Part shown: positions 17,553 through 26,038 of the stretch, one piece after another
Layout: every line of letters starts with the position of its first letter
Position numbering within the stretch: position 1 is the stretch's first letter
Origin: an uncultured Collinsella sp.
GTDB lineage: Bacteria > Actinomycetota > Coriobacteriia > Coriobacteriales > Coriobacteriaceae
Length of the DNA stretch: 64,000 nucleotides
NCBI GenBank assembly: GCA_902489665.1
Contig: CABUAT010000004.1
Span: forward strand, 1-64,000
Direction: 5' to 3'
Translations under genes and position numbers: made by a program
The notes under the pieces: generated by a model
What the model was told of the DNA's origin: nothing
Database searches by the model: none
What the model saw: the letters and a program-made list of their open reading frames with translations, nothing else

Positions 17553-18188
17553 ATGAATAAAGATCTGTATCTGGTCCGTCATGGACAGACGATATTCAAC
17601 CTTAAGCGTATCATTCAGGGGTGGAGTGACTCGCCGCTTACGCAGTTGGGTTGCGACCAGGCGGCGCGCGCCGGCATGTTTTTACGTGCGCGCGGCATTG
17701 AGCCCGATCATGCCTACACCTCCACGCTTCATCGCACCGAGCAGACTATCGCCAACCTGTGGCCGGGCTTGGCGTACGAGCGCCTGGACGGTCTGCGCGA
17801 GTGGTTCTTTGGCGACTTTGAGGCCGAGCGCGTGATGCTCATGCCCGAGCGCCCGTGGCGCGATTTCTATCGTCAGTTTGGCGGCGAGGGCCAGATGCAG
17901 GTGCGTGAGCGCATGGTGGCGACGCTGACCGAGCTTATGCGACGTCCGGACCACGAGTGCGTGCTCGCGGTGAGCCACGGCTCGGCTATCAAGGAGTTTT
18001 TGGACCACGTGCGGGGCGCGGCGGCAGACGAGCGCGAACGCGTGCCGGGCAACTGCTCGGTGCTGCACTTTGCGTTTGACGACGAATCCGACACGTTTGA
18101 GCTGGTCGAAGTCTTTACGCAGGAGGATTACGCGTGCGAGCTGGGGCTTGAACCGCTTGTGGTTACTGCAGGTCCGCAGCGCGGATAA
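17553..18188 (+). CDS. Histidine phosphatase family protein (tandem paralogue)
   Basis: About 211 residues. Catalytic motif LVRHGQTIFN, then TSTLHRTEQT, LREWFFGDFE and AVSHGSAIKEF, aligned with the preceding gene. It differs by a longer C-terminus. ATG 17553 follows GAAAGGACCCC, 17 bp after the upstream stop, so the pair is an operon arising from tandem duplication. Substrate unknown. Confidence 0.88.
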   Translation: MNKDLYLVRHGQTIFNLKRIIQGWSDSPLTQLGCDQAARAGMFLRARGIEPDHAYTSTLHRTEQTIANLWPGLAYERLDGLREWFFGDFEAERVMLMPERPWRDFYRQFGGEGQMQVRERMVATLTELMRRPDHECVLAVSHGSAIKEFLDHVRGAAADERERVPGNCSVLHFAFDDESDTFELVEVFTQEDYACELGLEPLVVTAGPQRG

Positions 18189-18235
18189 CGCGAGCGTGGC
18201 GGCACGGGTCGCTGGCATAACTTCTCGACGCAAAA

Positions 18236-18272
18236 GGGGCGGAGATGCATGTACCTGCTGCATCTCCGCCCC
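18236..18272 (+). terminator. Terminator after the histidine phosphatase pair
   Basis: 14-bp stem GGGGCGGAGATGCA / TGCATCTCCGCCCC with a nine-base loop, then CTGTTTGTT. It also faces the convergent DUF1015 gene. Confidence 0.8.
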
Positions 18273-18317
18273 CTGTTTGTTGAGCTGCCGATTTTTGTGC
18301 TGGGCGGTCTGGTCTTG

Positions 18318-19007
18318 CTAGAACCGCGCGACCTGGTGCGTGAGCAGACCCGTTGGAACCTGCGGCGCGGCGCCGCTGACCTGCGCGGCGGGGAAGAGCG
18401 CAGCTACGGCAAAGTTGAACGGCTCTTTGCCCGTGTAGGTGCCGGCGGCACGTGCATCGTCGGCCAGGAGCTGTGATGCCCCGACTAGTGCGGCAGCGTA
18501 GGCAGGGTCGTCGGCCAGTGCCGGCTCCGGTGCTTGGCCGAGCATGGCGCGGATGGCCCCGACGGCGTCCTCGCGCTTGACCTCCCACACGCGGTGCGTA
18601 ATGCCGGCGGGGTCGGTGACGGCATAGAGTGAAGCGCCCTCTTTTGCGGCGCCGAGGATGATATCCATGACGGGCGAGGCTTCGTAGGCAAGTGTTACGG
18701 GACGGGGCTGCACCTTGAGCTCGGTGATCGCGCGCGCGGCGGCGAGTGCGTCGACGCTCTCGGCGGCAGCCTCGTCGCTACCCGTCAGCACGTTAACCGG
18801 GCAGATCGCCACGGCACCCGTCACACGTCCCGGCTCGCCCGAGCATTCGTACACGTAATACGCCGCACCCGGGTCCTTGAGCATCAGACCATCGGCAATG
18901 GCTCTGCGCAAAGCATCGTTGCCGCTCAGGACGCTGCCCATTGCAGGCAGCGCCTCGAGCACGCGGTCCTGAGTCGGGCGGATGCAGGGAAACGGAAGTG
19001 CTTTCAT
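18318..19007 (-). CDS. Short DUF1015-family protein
   Basis: About 229 residues. It starts MKALPFPCIRPTQDRV, the usual 'F.a.rP' opening of DUF1015, and contains a tyrosine-rich strand (AAYYVYEC) and THRVWEV typical of the family. Most DUF1015 members are about 400 residues, so this is a reduced form lacking much of the C-terminal part. In many anaerobes DUF1015 genes neighbour serA/serC, as here, so a link to serine metabolism is likely but its reaction is not established. ATG 19007 has TTAGGACC upstream. Confidence 0.7.
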   Translation of the reverse strand: MKALPFPCIRPTQDRVLEALPAMGSVLSGNDALRRAIADGLMLKDPGAAYYVYECSGEPGRVTGAVAICPVNVLTGSDEAAAESVDALAAARAITELKVQPRPVTLAYEASPVMDIILGAAKEGASLYAVTDPAGITHRVWEVKREDAVGAIRAMLGQAPEPALADDPAYAAALVGASQLLADDARAAGTYTGKEPFNFAVAALFPAAQVSGAAPQVPTGLLTHQVARF

Positions 19008-19046
19008 GGGCGGTCCTAACGCACGAGTCGGTTTGTTCGCGGCTTA

Positions 19047-20267
19047 TTATGCCCCAACTTGGCCGCTCGCGTCCCAGAGCACGTTATCGGCGAGCGCGAT
19101 TAGCACCTGCTGACAACGAACGATATCGGCATGGGGCACATATTCGTTGGGCTTGTGCGCGAGCGCGAGCGACCCGGGACCGTAGCTCATGCAATTGCGG
19201 TTGCCTGTCTTGCCGGCGATGACGGCGGTGTCGGTGTAGCCGGTAAAGAAGCCGACGGTCGTGTCCGCGTCCATCACGTCATCGGCGGCACGCTTGAGCG
19301 CTGCTAGAAGGGGAGAGTTCGGGTCACGCTCGATGGCGGGGCGGTCGCCCGTCACGGTGTAGCTGCCATGGCAACCGGGAACGGCGGCTTCGGCGACGGC
19401 GATGGCCTGCTCTACCATGCGCGTCGCGGCGGCCGTATCGGTCGGCGGGGTCAGACGCATGTCGACCCAGACTTTGGCGCGGTCGGGTACGACATAGGGG
19501 CGATATCCGCCCTCGATTTGGCCAAACGTGATGGTCGAAGACCCCAGCTCATCGTGCGCGGGCAGCGCCGCAAACGCGCGACGAAGCGAACACACGACCT
19601 CGGCCATGGCGGCGACGGCATCCGCGCCCTTCCAAGGCTGGCTCGCATGCGCCGTCACGCCAGCCATTTCAATCTCGAACCACGTACGCCCCTTGTGTGC
19701 CACCTGGATCTGTCCGTCGGTGGGCTCGGTGTCCAGCACCCATTCGCGCGAGCCGACCCAGCCGGCATCGATCGCGGCCTCTGAGCCGCGCATAAAGTCC
19801 TCCTCGTCGACCGAGCAAATGAGTGAGAAGCCACGGCGGGGCAGCTCGCCTTCTGCCGCCACGCGCTCGAGTGTATGGACCAGTGCGGCAATGGCGCAGG
19901 CCAGGCCACCCTTCATATCGCAGCCGCCGCGGCCATAGAGTTTATCGTTGCGCACGATCGCTTCGAGCGGCGGAATGTCCGCGTCCCAGCCATCGCCCAG
20001 CGTAACGGTATCCATATGGCAGATATAGACGAGTCGCGGCTCGTCGCTTTGGCCCGGCACGGTGACCATAAGGTTGCGGCGCCCGGGGAGTACTTCGAGC
20101 TCTGCAATTTGCACGGCATCGAGTACCGGATGGCTCAGCTGCGCCAACTGTTCCTCAACCAACGCTTTGATATAGCGTTCAATCTCGCCCTCATACGCAC
20201 CTGGGTCGGAACTGTCGATCCGCACGAGCCCTTGCGTAAGCCGCCAAGCAAAATCTGTATCAACCAT
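19047..20267 (-). CDS. M20-family metallopeptidase (ArgE/DapE-like)
   Basis: About 406 residues. The first zinc ligand and partner are in VYICHMDTV, the bridging Asp in YGRGGCDMKGG, the catalytic Glu-Glu in SVDEEDFMRGSE, and further ligands in WVLDTEPTDG and near the C-terminal KPNEYVPHADIV. A dimerization domain (HKGRTWFEIEMAGVTAHASQP) sits in the middle. It hydrolyses an N-acyl amino acid or small peptide; ArgE, DapE and peptidase T-like roles cannot be separated. ATG 20267 follows TGAGGTGCC. Confidence 0.88.
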   Translation of the reverse strand: MVDTDFAWRLTQGLVRIDSSDPGAYEGEIERYIKALVEEQLAQLSHPVLDAVQIAELEVLPGRRNLMVTVPGQSDEPRLVYICHMDTVTLGDGWDADIPPLEAIVRNDKLYGRGGCDMKGGLACAIAALVHTLERVAAEGELPRRGFSLICSVDEEDFMRGSEAAIDAGWVGSREWVLDTEPTDGQIQVAHKGRTWFEIEMAGVTAHASQPWKGADAVAAMAEVVCSLRRAFAALPAHDELGSSTITFGQIEGGYRPYVVPDRAKVWVDMRLTPPTDTAAATRMVEQAIAVAEAAVPGCHGSYTVTGDRPAIERDPNSPLLAALKRAADDVMDADTTVGFFTGYTDTAVIAGKTGNRNCMSYGPGSLALAHKPNEYVPHADIVRCQQVLIALADNVLWDASGQVGA

Positions 20268-20344
20268 AGGCACCTCACAGATAGTTAGGTCAACATACAG
20301 ATTGTATGCCAAGAAGCGGCTCGGTGCATTTAATGGAGGGCTCA

Positions 20345-20382
20345 CAAAAACGGGGACGCCTCTCGTGCGAAAGGCGCCCCCG
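20345..20382 (-). terminator. Terminator of serA with GGGGAC in the stem
   Basis: CGGGGACGCCT / AGGCGCCCCCG stem; read on the minus strand it ends in TTTTTG. It terminates serA and carries the GGGGAC core seen in the other hairpins of the window. Confidence 0.8.
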
Positions 20383-20444
20383 CGGGCATTCAATGTCAGC
20401 GACGGGCAGGCCACATGGGGAACTGCCCGTCAGATCAGCCGGCG

Positions 20445-21608
20445 CTATTTGATCACGCGCACGCGATACATCGACGGAATCTGCTTGAGCGCCTCGATGG
20501 TGCTGCTGTCCAGGTGCTCGTCGGTGTCGAACATGGTGTAGGCGTTCTCGCCGGCAGACTCGTTGGTCATACGCTGCACGTTGGCGTTGTCCTTGGCCAG
20601 GATGGCCGTGATCTGGCCGATCATGTTGGGCACGTTGGCATGCAGGCAGGCAATGCGGCTTGCAGCGCGCGCCTTGCCCATGCTGCAAGCGGGGTAGTTG
20701 ACGCTGTGGGCGATGTTACCGTTCTCCAGGTAATCCTTGAGCTCGCTGATGGCCATATCGGCGCAGTTGGCCTCGGCCTCGCCGGTGCCGGCGCCCGAGT
20801 GCGTGGTGATAAACGTGTTCGGCATATTGACGGTCTTGGGCGTGGCAAAGTCGCAACTAAACCAGCTGAGCTTGCCCTCGCGCAGTGCGGCGTCAACGGC
20901 GTCCTCGTCAATGATGGTCTCGCGTGCGTAGTTGATCAGCACGGCGCCCGGGGCCAGCAGGTTGATCTGCTCGGTGCTGATCATACCGATGGTGTCGGCC
21001 TTGCTGGGCACGTGCACGGTGAGATAGTCGCAGCCGCGGCAGAGGTCCTCGAGCGTGCCCACGCGCTGCACCTCGCGGCTCAGCACCCATGCGTGCTCGA
21101 CGGAAATGAACGGATCGTAGCCGTAGACGTCCATGCCCAGATCGACGCAGGCGTTGGCGACCTTGGATCCCACGTTGCCCAGACCGATGACGCCGATGCG
21201 CTTGCCCTTGAGCTCGCGGCCCACAAAGGCCTTCTTGGCTTTTTCGGCATCGACCTGGATCTCGGGGTCGTCGGCGTTGTCGCGCACCCAGTTCATCGAT
21301 TGCACCACGCCGCGGCTCGAGAGCACCAGCATGCCTAGGACGAGCTCCTTAACGGCGTTGCTGTTGGCACCGGGGGAGTTAAAGACGACGACGCCCTTCT
21401 TGGCGTACTCCTCGACGGGGATGTTGTTGACGCCGGCGCCGCAGCGGGCGATGGCGCGGATGCCCTCGGGCAGCTCGTAGCCGTGCAGGTCAGTCGAGCG
21501 CATCAGGATGGCGTCGGCCTCCTCGGCGGTGCTCACAAATTCGTAGCCCTCGCCAAACTCGACTTTGCCGTCCTTGGTGATGTCGTCGATGGTCTTAATC
21601 TTGCGCAT
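20445..21608 (-). CDS. serA: D-3-phosphoglycerate dehydrogenase SerA
   Basis: 387 residues. First step of serine biosynthesis: oxidation of 3-phosphoglycerate with NAD. The Rossmann motif is GVIGLGNVGSKVA, the catalytic Arg/Glu/His trio lies in ARCGAGVNNI, EAEAN and the TTHSGAGTGE region, and a C-terminal ACT-type domain (MIGQITAILAKDNANVQRM) probably mediates serine feedback. This is the short form without the intervening domain of long SerA. It is 69 bp downstream of serC with AAGGAG before its ATG, so serC-serA is one operon. Confidence 0.93.
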   Translation of the reverse strand: MRKIKTIDDITKDGKVEFGEGYEFVSTAEEADAILMRSTDLHGYELPEGIRAIARCGAGVNNIPVEEYAKKGVVVFNSPGANSNAVKELVLGMLVLSSRGVVQSMNWVRDNADDPEIQVDAEKAKKAFVGRELKGKRIGVIGLGNVGSKVANACVDLGMDVYGYDPFISVEHAWVLSREVQRVGTLEDLCRGCDYLTVHVPSKADTIGMISTEQINLLAPGAVLINYARETIIDEDAVDAALREGKLSWFSCDFATPKTVNMPNTFITTHSGAGTGEAEANCADMAISELKDYLENGNIAHSVNYPACSMGKARAASRIACLHANVPNMIGQITAILAKDNANVQRMTNESAGENAYTMFDTDEHLDSSTIEALKQIPSMYRVRVIK

Positions 21609-21677
21609 GAAAAACTCCTTAGCAGGTTTGGTTTAAACAGGTGGTTTGAAGTGGCTGGTCGGCCCGCGCGTTGCGGG

Positions 21678-22802
21678 CTAGTTAGATCGCGGGCTCAAAC
21701 TACGCTGCGTTTCGAAGTCCTTCATGTACGAGGCCAGTGCCTGCACGTCTTCCATGGTTACGGCGTTGTAGACGCTGGCGCGCATACCGCCCACCAGGCG
21801 ATGGCCCTTGACGTTTTGAATCTGGTGCCCGGCCGCGCCTGCGACAAAGGCCGCGTCGAGTTCGGCGTCGCCGGTGCGGAAGGTGACGTTGGCGATGGAG
21901 CGGCTGTCGGCCTGCGTAGTGCTATGGAACAGCTCGCTGTGCTCGAGCAGGTCATAGAGCAGATTGGCCTTGGCCCAGTTGCGCTCGGCCATGGCGGCAA
22001 GTCCGCCGGTTTTCTCAACCCAACGGAACACCTTGCCGCATACGTAGATACCAAAGGTGTTGGGCGTGTTGAGCATGGAGCCCTTGGCGGCCTGGGCCTT
22101 GAGGTCCATGTACTGCGGCGTTTGCGCAAAGGCGGAGCCATCTGCGATGAGGTCGTCGCGCACGATGGCCACGGTCACGCCCGCGGCGCCGGCGTTTTTC
22201 TGCGCTCCGGCGTAAATGAGCCCGTAGCGCTCAACGTCGAGCGGCTGCGACAGGAAGCAGCTCGAGACATCGGCGACCAGCGGCACATCGCCACAACTGG
22301 GCAGCTCGTGGTACATGGTGCCAAAGATGGTGTTGTTCTGGCAGATGTAGACGTAGTCGAGCCCGTCGCCTGCGGCCTCGGCGGCAATGCGCGCATTGAT
22401 GTCGGCCATGTTGGGAATGCGGTCGAAATTGGTGTCCTCGGAGCTCGCGAGCAGCACGGCCTCGCCGTACTTGGCGGCCTCCTTGTATGCCTTGTTGGCA
22501 AAGTTGCCGGTCACGATGTAGCCGGCGCGGCCGCGGCGCATGAGGTTCATGGGGATGCCCGCAAACTGCAGCGTGGCGCCGCCCTGCAAAAACAGGACAC
22601 GGTAGTTGTTGGGGATGCTCAGCAGGCGACGCAGGGTTGCCTCGGCGTCGTCGATGATCTGCTGGTACATGCTAGATCGATGGCTCATCTCGAGCACGGA
22701 CATGCCGCAACCGCGGTAGTCCATCATCTCGTCGGCGATCTCGGCGAGCACGCTTGTAGGCAGTGCGGCCGGGCCAGCTGAGAAGTTGTGCACACGTGCC
22801 AT
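21678..22802 (-). CDS. serC: Phosphoserine aminotransferase SerC
   Basis: About 374 residues, PLP-dependent. The N-terminal HNFSAGPAALP motif and MSVLEMSHRS are the SerC signatures; the catalytic Lys is in YAGAQKNAGAAGV. It converts 3-phosphohydroxypyruvate to phosphoserine using glutamate. ATG 22802 is chosen over an upstream start because HNFSAGP then sits at the family position and GAGGGGAACC precedes it. No serB is seen in the window. Confidence 0.94.
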   Translation of the reverse strand: MARVHNFSAGPAALPTSVLAEIADEMMDYRGCGMSVLEMSHRSSMYQQIIDDAEATLRRLLSIPNNYRVLFLQGGATLQFAGIPMNLMRRGRAGYIVTGNFANKAYKEAAKYGEAVLLASSEDTNFDRIPNMADINARIAAEAAGDGLDYVYICQNNTIFGTMYHELPSCGDVPLVADVSSCFLSQPLDVERYGLIYAGAQKNAGAAGVTVAIVRDDLIADGSAFAQTPQYMDLKAQAAKGSMLNTPNTFGIYVCGKVFRWVEKTGGLAAMAERNWAKANLLYDLLEHSELFHSTTQADSRSIANVTFRTGDAELDAAFVAGAAGHQIQNVKGHRLVGGMRASVYNAVTMEDVQALASYMKDFETQRSLSPRSN

Positions 22803-22936
22803 CTTCTGGTTCCCCTCGTAGTCGTTTGAACGTTCGGGATACTTTAGCACAGTGGAGCGGTAGGCGCGACCGCATCACGGTAAAACTCGACTACGCCGCT
22901 ATGATTTACAGGATGGTTACATGGGGGAGGGGCGCT

Positions 22937-23011
22937 TTACTCCTCAGGCAAATCCAAATCAGCGAGCGAAGACATAAGGTTCTCTAGGCGCTTGATCTCT
23001 TCGTCGCAAAT
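22937..23011 (-). other. Possible micro-ORF behind a perfect Shine-Dalgarno
   Basis: A perfect AGGAGG (CCTCCT at 23018-23023) lies just after the antiporter stop. Six bases later an open frame of 24 codons could begin at a non-standard ATT: it reads CDEEIKRLENLMSSLADLDL and then ends PEE-stop. No ATG, GTG or TTG start in this frame fits the site. It may be a remnant or a chance match. Confidence 0.2.
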
Positions 23012-23028
23012 TAGCCACCTCCTGGTCA

Positions 23029-24630
23029 CTACGACGCCAGCGTGGCGATGACGGCTTCGTCGCCGGCGTATATGAGGGTGTTGCCGTCGGGGATGATCGT
23101 TTGGCCTTCGCGCTTGAGCATCACCACAATAAACGGATGCTTGCCTTGCGGCACATCGCGCAGGCGCTGGCCGGCCAGGCGACCGTAGGGCGTCACGGTG
23201 ACCTCGCGCAGCGTAACCTCGGCACGCTCTTCGAACGTTGGGGCGGCCATCACCAGCAGATCGCCTTCCTGGATCACGGTATCGCCGTTGGGCAGTACCG
23301 GGTGCGCCCCGTCACGCAGCACCAAGACCACCAGCATGTCCGTTGCGCTGCCAATGTCGGCGAGCGAGCGTCCGGCAAACGGATGTCCAGCGCCCACCTT
23401 GAGCTTTACAAACGACATGCCGTCCTCGTCGCGGTAGTCGTTAAAGGTGCGGCGCACGTCGCCGGTCGTATCGATCATATCGAGCTTCTTCGCCACTACT
23501 GGCAGCAGCGAGCCCTGCACCACAATGCTCGACACGGCAATCACAAATACCAGGTCAAACAGGTCGTGTCCGCCGGGAACGCCGGCTACCACGGCAAGGA
23601 GACTAAAGACGACCGAGGCTGCTCCGCGCAGGCCCGCCCAGCTTACGAGCGCGACCTGGCGGGGGTTCGTCTTAAAGGGCGCCAGGAGCACGCCGACGGC
23701 GATGGGACGGCTCACGAAGAGCATAAACGCCATGAGCGCCAGGCCCGGCAGCAGCATTTGCGGCAGGCGGGCGGGCGTCACGAGCAGGCCGAGCAAGAAG
23801 AAGATTGTCATCTCGGCCATCTCGGTGAGGGTGTCAAAGAAGTGCGCCATCTCGACCTTGCCGGTGATGTCGCTGGCGCCCAGTACAATGCCTGCCAGGT
23901 ACACGGCCAAAAAGCCGTTGCCGCCCAGGTGGCTCGGCAGCGCGTAGGCGACGATGGCCACGGCGAACAAGAAGATGGTCTGCGCGTCCTTGGCCGTTGC
24001 GTGCGCGCGTTCAATCAGGCGGCCCGCCGCCCAGCCGATGGCAAGGCCCAGGCCCACGCCCAGGATAATCTGCTTGGCCAGCAGTGCGGGAATGTTGATG
24101 TCGCCGCCGGCCGCGAGTGTAGCGAGCACGGCGGTGAGCATGTAGGCGACGGGGTCGTTGGAGCCCGATTCGACCTCGAGCAGCGAGTCGGTGCCACCTC
24201 TCAGCGACAGGCTGTGCTCACGCAGTACGCTAAAGACGCTCGCCGCGTCGGTGGATGCCACGACCGATCCCAGCAGCAGGCTGCCGATCCAGTCGATCCC
24301 CAGCGCGAAGTGGGCGAACACGCCGGTGATGCCGGCAGTGATGACGACGCCGAGCGTGCTCAGCAGCACCGCCGGCGCAGCGACGGGCTTGGCGCGGTCG
24401 ATATTGGTGTTAAAGCCGCCGTAGAACATGATGAACAGCAGCGCCGTGCTGCAGACGGTTTCGGTGAGTGCGTAGTCGCTAAAGTCGATATGCGTCGGGC
24501 CGTTGACGCCCAACAGCATGCCGAGCGCGATAAAGATGAGCAGGGTGGGGAAGGGGAGTTTTTTGCCGACGGGTTTGATGGTCAGGCACAAAATGATGAC
24601 GAGGCCGATAAAGAGAAGGATCTGGTTCAT
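23029..24630 (-). CDS. NhaP2/CvrA-type K+(Na+)/H+ antiporter with RCK_C domains
   Basis: About 533 residues. The N-terminal ~390 form a CPA1 monovalent cation/proton antiporter with 12-13 predicted helices; the ion-site motif is LEVESGSNDPVAY (conserved Asp). The C-terminus has two TrkA-C (RCK_C) regulatory domains (SFVKLKVGAGHPFAG... and EVTVTPYGRLAGQRL...) that bind nucleotides or other cytosolic ligands. The layout matches NhaP2 (potassium/proton). It stands alone on the minus strand and is divergent from the phosphoesterase. Confidence 0.87.
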   Translation of the reverse strand: MNQILLFIGLVIILCLTIKPVGKKLPFPTLLIFIALGMLLGVNGPTHIDFSDYALTETVCSTALLFIMFYGGFNTNIDRAKPVAAPAVLLSTLGVVITAGITGVFAHFALGIDWIGSLLLGSVVASTDAASVFSVLREHSLSLRGGTDSLLEVESGSNDPVAYMLTAVLATLAAGGDINIPALLAKQIILGVGLGLAIGWAAGRLIERAHATAKDAQTIFLFAVAIVAYALPSHLGGNGFLAVYLAGIVLGASDITGKVEMAHFFDTLTEMAEMTIFFLLGLLVTPARLPQMLLPGLALMAFMLFVSRPIAVGVLLAPFKTNPRQVALVSWAGLRGAASVVFSLLAVVAGVPGGHDLFDLVFVIAVSSIVVQGSLLPVVAKKLDMIDTTGDVRRTFNDYRDEDGMSFVKLKVGAGHPFAGRSLADIGSATDMLVVLVLRDGAHPVLPNGDTVIQEGDLLVMAAPTFEERAEVTLREVTVTPYGRLAGQRLRDVPQGKHPFIVVMLKREGQTIIPDGNTLIYAGDEAVIATLAS

Positions 24631-24883
24631 AGATGGTGTCCGCTCCTGGGTGGTTGGCGTGGCACGGTCAGTTGTCTGCGGTTATTTGTACCCAAAGATG
24701 GTGGGTTTATGGGGTTGGATTGCGGGCGTGCGCGATATCGTCATAGACGGCTGCCGTCTTTGCCTCTGCTCGGAAACCCTTTCCAGCTTTATTGCAACGG
24801 AGTACAATGGGTAACGTTTAAGTTCAACTTGAAGTTTTAGTTGCGGCGCCGGGCTTCGGCCGCAATGCAAGGAGAGGCGTACC

Positions 24884-25723
24884 ATGGCGATCTATGTGAC
24901 ATCTGATGCTCACGGGCACGTGCGTGCGCTTGACGAAGCCCTGTCTAAGATCTCGTTGACGTCCGACGACACGCTGTACGTGCTGGGCGACATGATCGAT
25001 CGCGGGCCCGATCCGGTCGGCGTTATTAAGCTCGTGCGCTCGCTGCCCAACGCCCACGTGCTCAAGGGTAATCACGAGCAGATCATGCTCGATGCCATCA
25101 TTGGCCAGGATCCGCTCGATGCCGAGACCTGGGATATCAACGGTGGTTGGACGACGCGCGAGCAGCTCAACGACATGGAATTTGAGGCATACGAGGAGCT
25201 CGTGCGATGGATGGCCGCGCTGCCGCTCTACGCAGTGGTCGAGACCGAGGAGCGCCCGTATCTGCTGGTACATGCTGGAATCGAGATGAAGGCGGCGCGC
25301 GCGTTTTTGCTTGAGCATGGCGTCGATTGTGCCGATGGCGTCGGAGCGGTGGGTGCCGATCGCGAGCTGTTGCAGCAGATGCTCGCGGTGCAGTCGTCCG
25401 ATGACCTGCTATGGATTCGTCACGGCTATTGGGATGTGCCGACCGGGCTGCTTTCTGCCGAGGGCAAGGGCCCGGTCGTGGTGAGCGGTCACACGCCCAC
25501 GGTATCGCTTGGGCGCTATTGCGAGGTCGGTGGTCTGGCGGGGCTCGATGAGGAATCGGGACGCGGGCAGATCGTGCGCTTGGGCGGCGAGGACACTGCC
25601 GGCGTGCCCGATCGCATCGACATCGACTGCGCCGCCGCCACCGGCTCCGAGTTCGGTCGAGTGGGCATCCTGCGCCTGGACGACGGGGCGGAGTTCTACG
25701 CGAACATCAACCCGGGCGAATAA
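24884..25723 (+). CDS. PPP-type metallophosphoesterase
   Basis: About 279 residues. Metal-binding motifs are in order: VTSDAHGHV (D-x-H), LGDMIDRGPD (GDxxDRG), LKGNHEQIM (GNHE) and HAG, then SGHTPT. This is the PPP/ApaH/PrpE group, which includes protein Ser/Thr phosphatases and diadenosine tetraphosphatases. The substrate is not clear. The start at 24884 has CAAGGAGAGG upstream. It is divergent from the antiporter, with about 250 bp between. Confidence 0.87.
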   Translation: MAIYVTSDAHGHVRALDEALSKISLTSDDTLYVLGDMIDRGPDPVGVIKLVRSLPNAHVLKGNHEQIMLDAIIGQDPLDAETWDINGGWTTREQLNDMEFEAYEELVRWMAALPLYAVVETEERPYLLVHAGIEMKAARAFLLEHGVDCADGVGAVGADRELLQQMLAVQSSDDLLWIRHGYWDVPTGLLSAEGKGPVVVSGHTPTVSLGRYCEVGGLAGLDEESGRGQIVRLGGEDTAGVPDRIDIDCAAATGSEFGRVGILRLDDGAEFYANINPGE

Positions 25724-25837
25724 TCGGTGCAAGGGGTAGCTAATTTGGGACGGGGCTTTTTTACTACTTTTGCCCTTCTGCCCGCTAATTGATTTCTCTG
25801 GGACGGGGATTAAATAATCATTTGGCTGCCCGCTGGC

Positions 25838-25959
25838 TAAGTGAGTAGACTTTTTTGGAAATGCCGAGCACCCAACATATTTGCCTCAATAAAACCGCAG
25901 GTCACAGACTTGTGCTCTGTTGGTGTGGTCGGGGATTCGGTAAAAGTCCACTCACTTAG
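25838..25959. repeat. MITE-like 120-bp imperfect palindrome
   Basis: Arms CTAAGTGAGTAGACTTTTT (25838-25856) and AAAAGTCCACTCACTTAG (25942-25959) pair. Inner CCGAGCACCCAACA / TGTTGGTGTGGTCGG pairing continues, with a CACAGACTTGTG apex. It lies in the gap between two convergent genes (25724-26038). The same gap also has two GGGACGGGG motifs at 25748-25756 and 25790-25798. Confidence 0.7.
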
Positions 25960-26038
25960 TTTTGCGTGATGAATATTGTCCGCAACGAGACCCCAGACGG
26001 GGTGATTCCATCGCAAATTCCGGTGACCGGGCAGCTAA

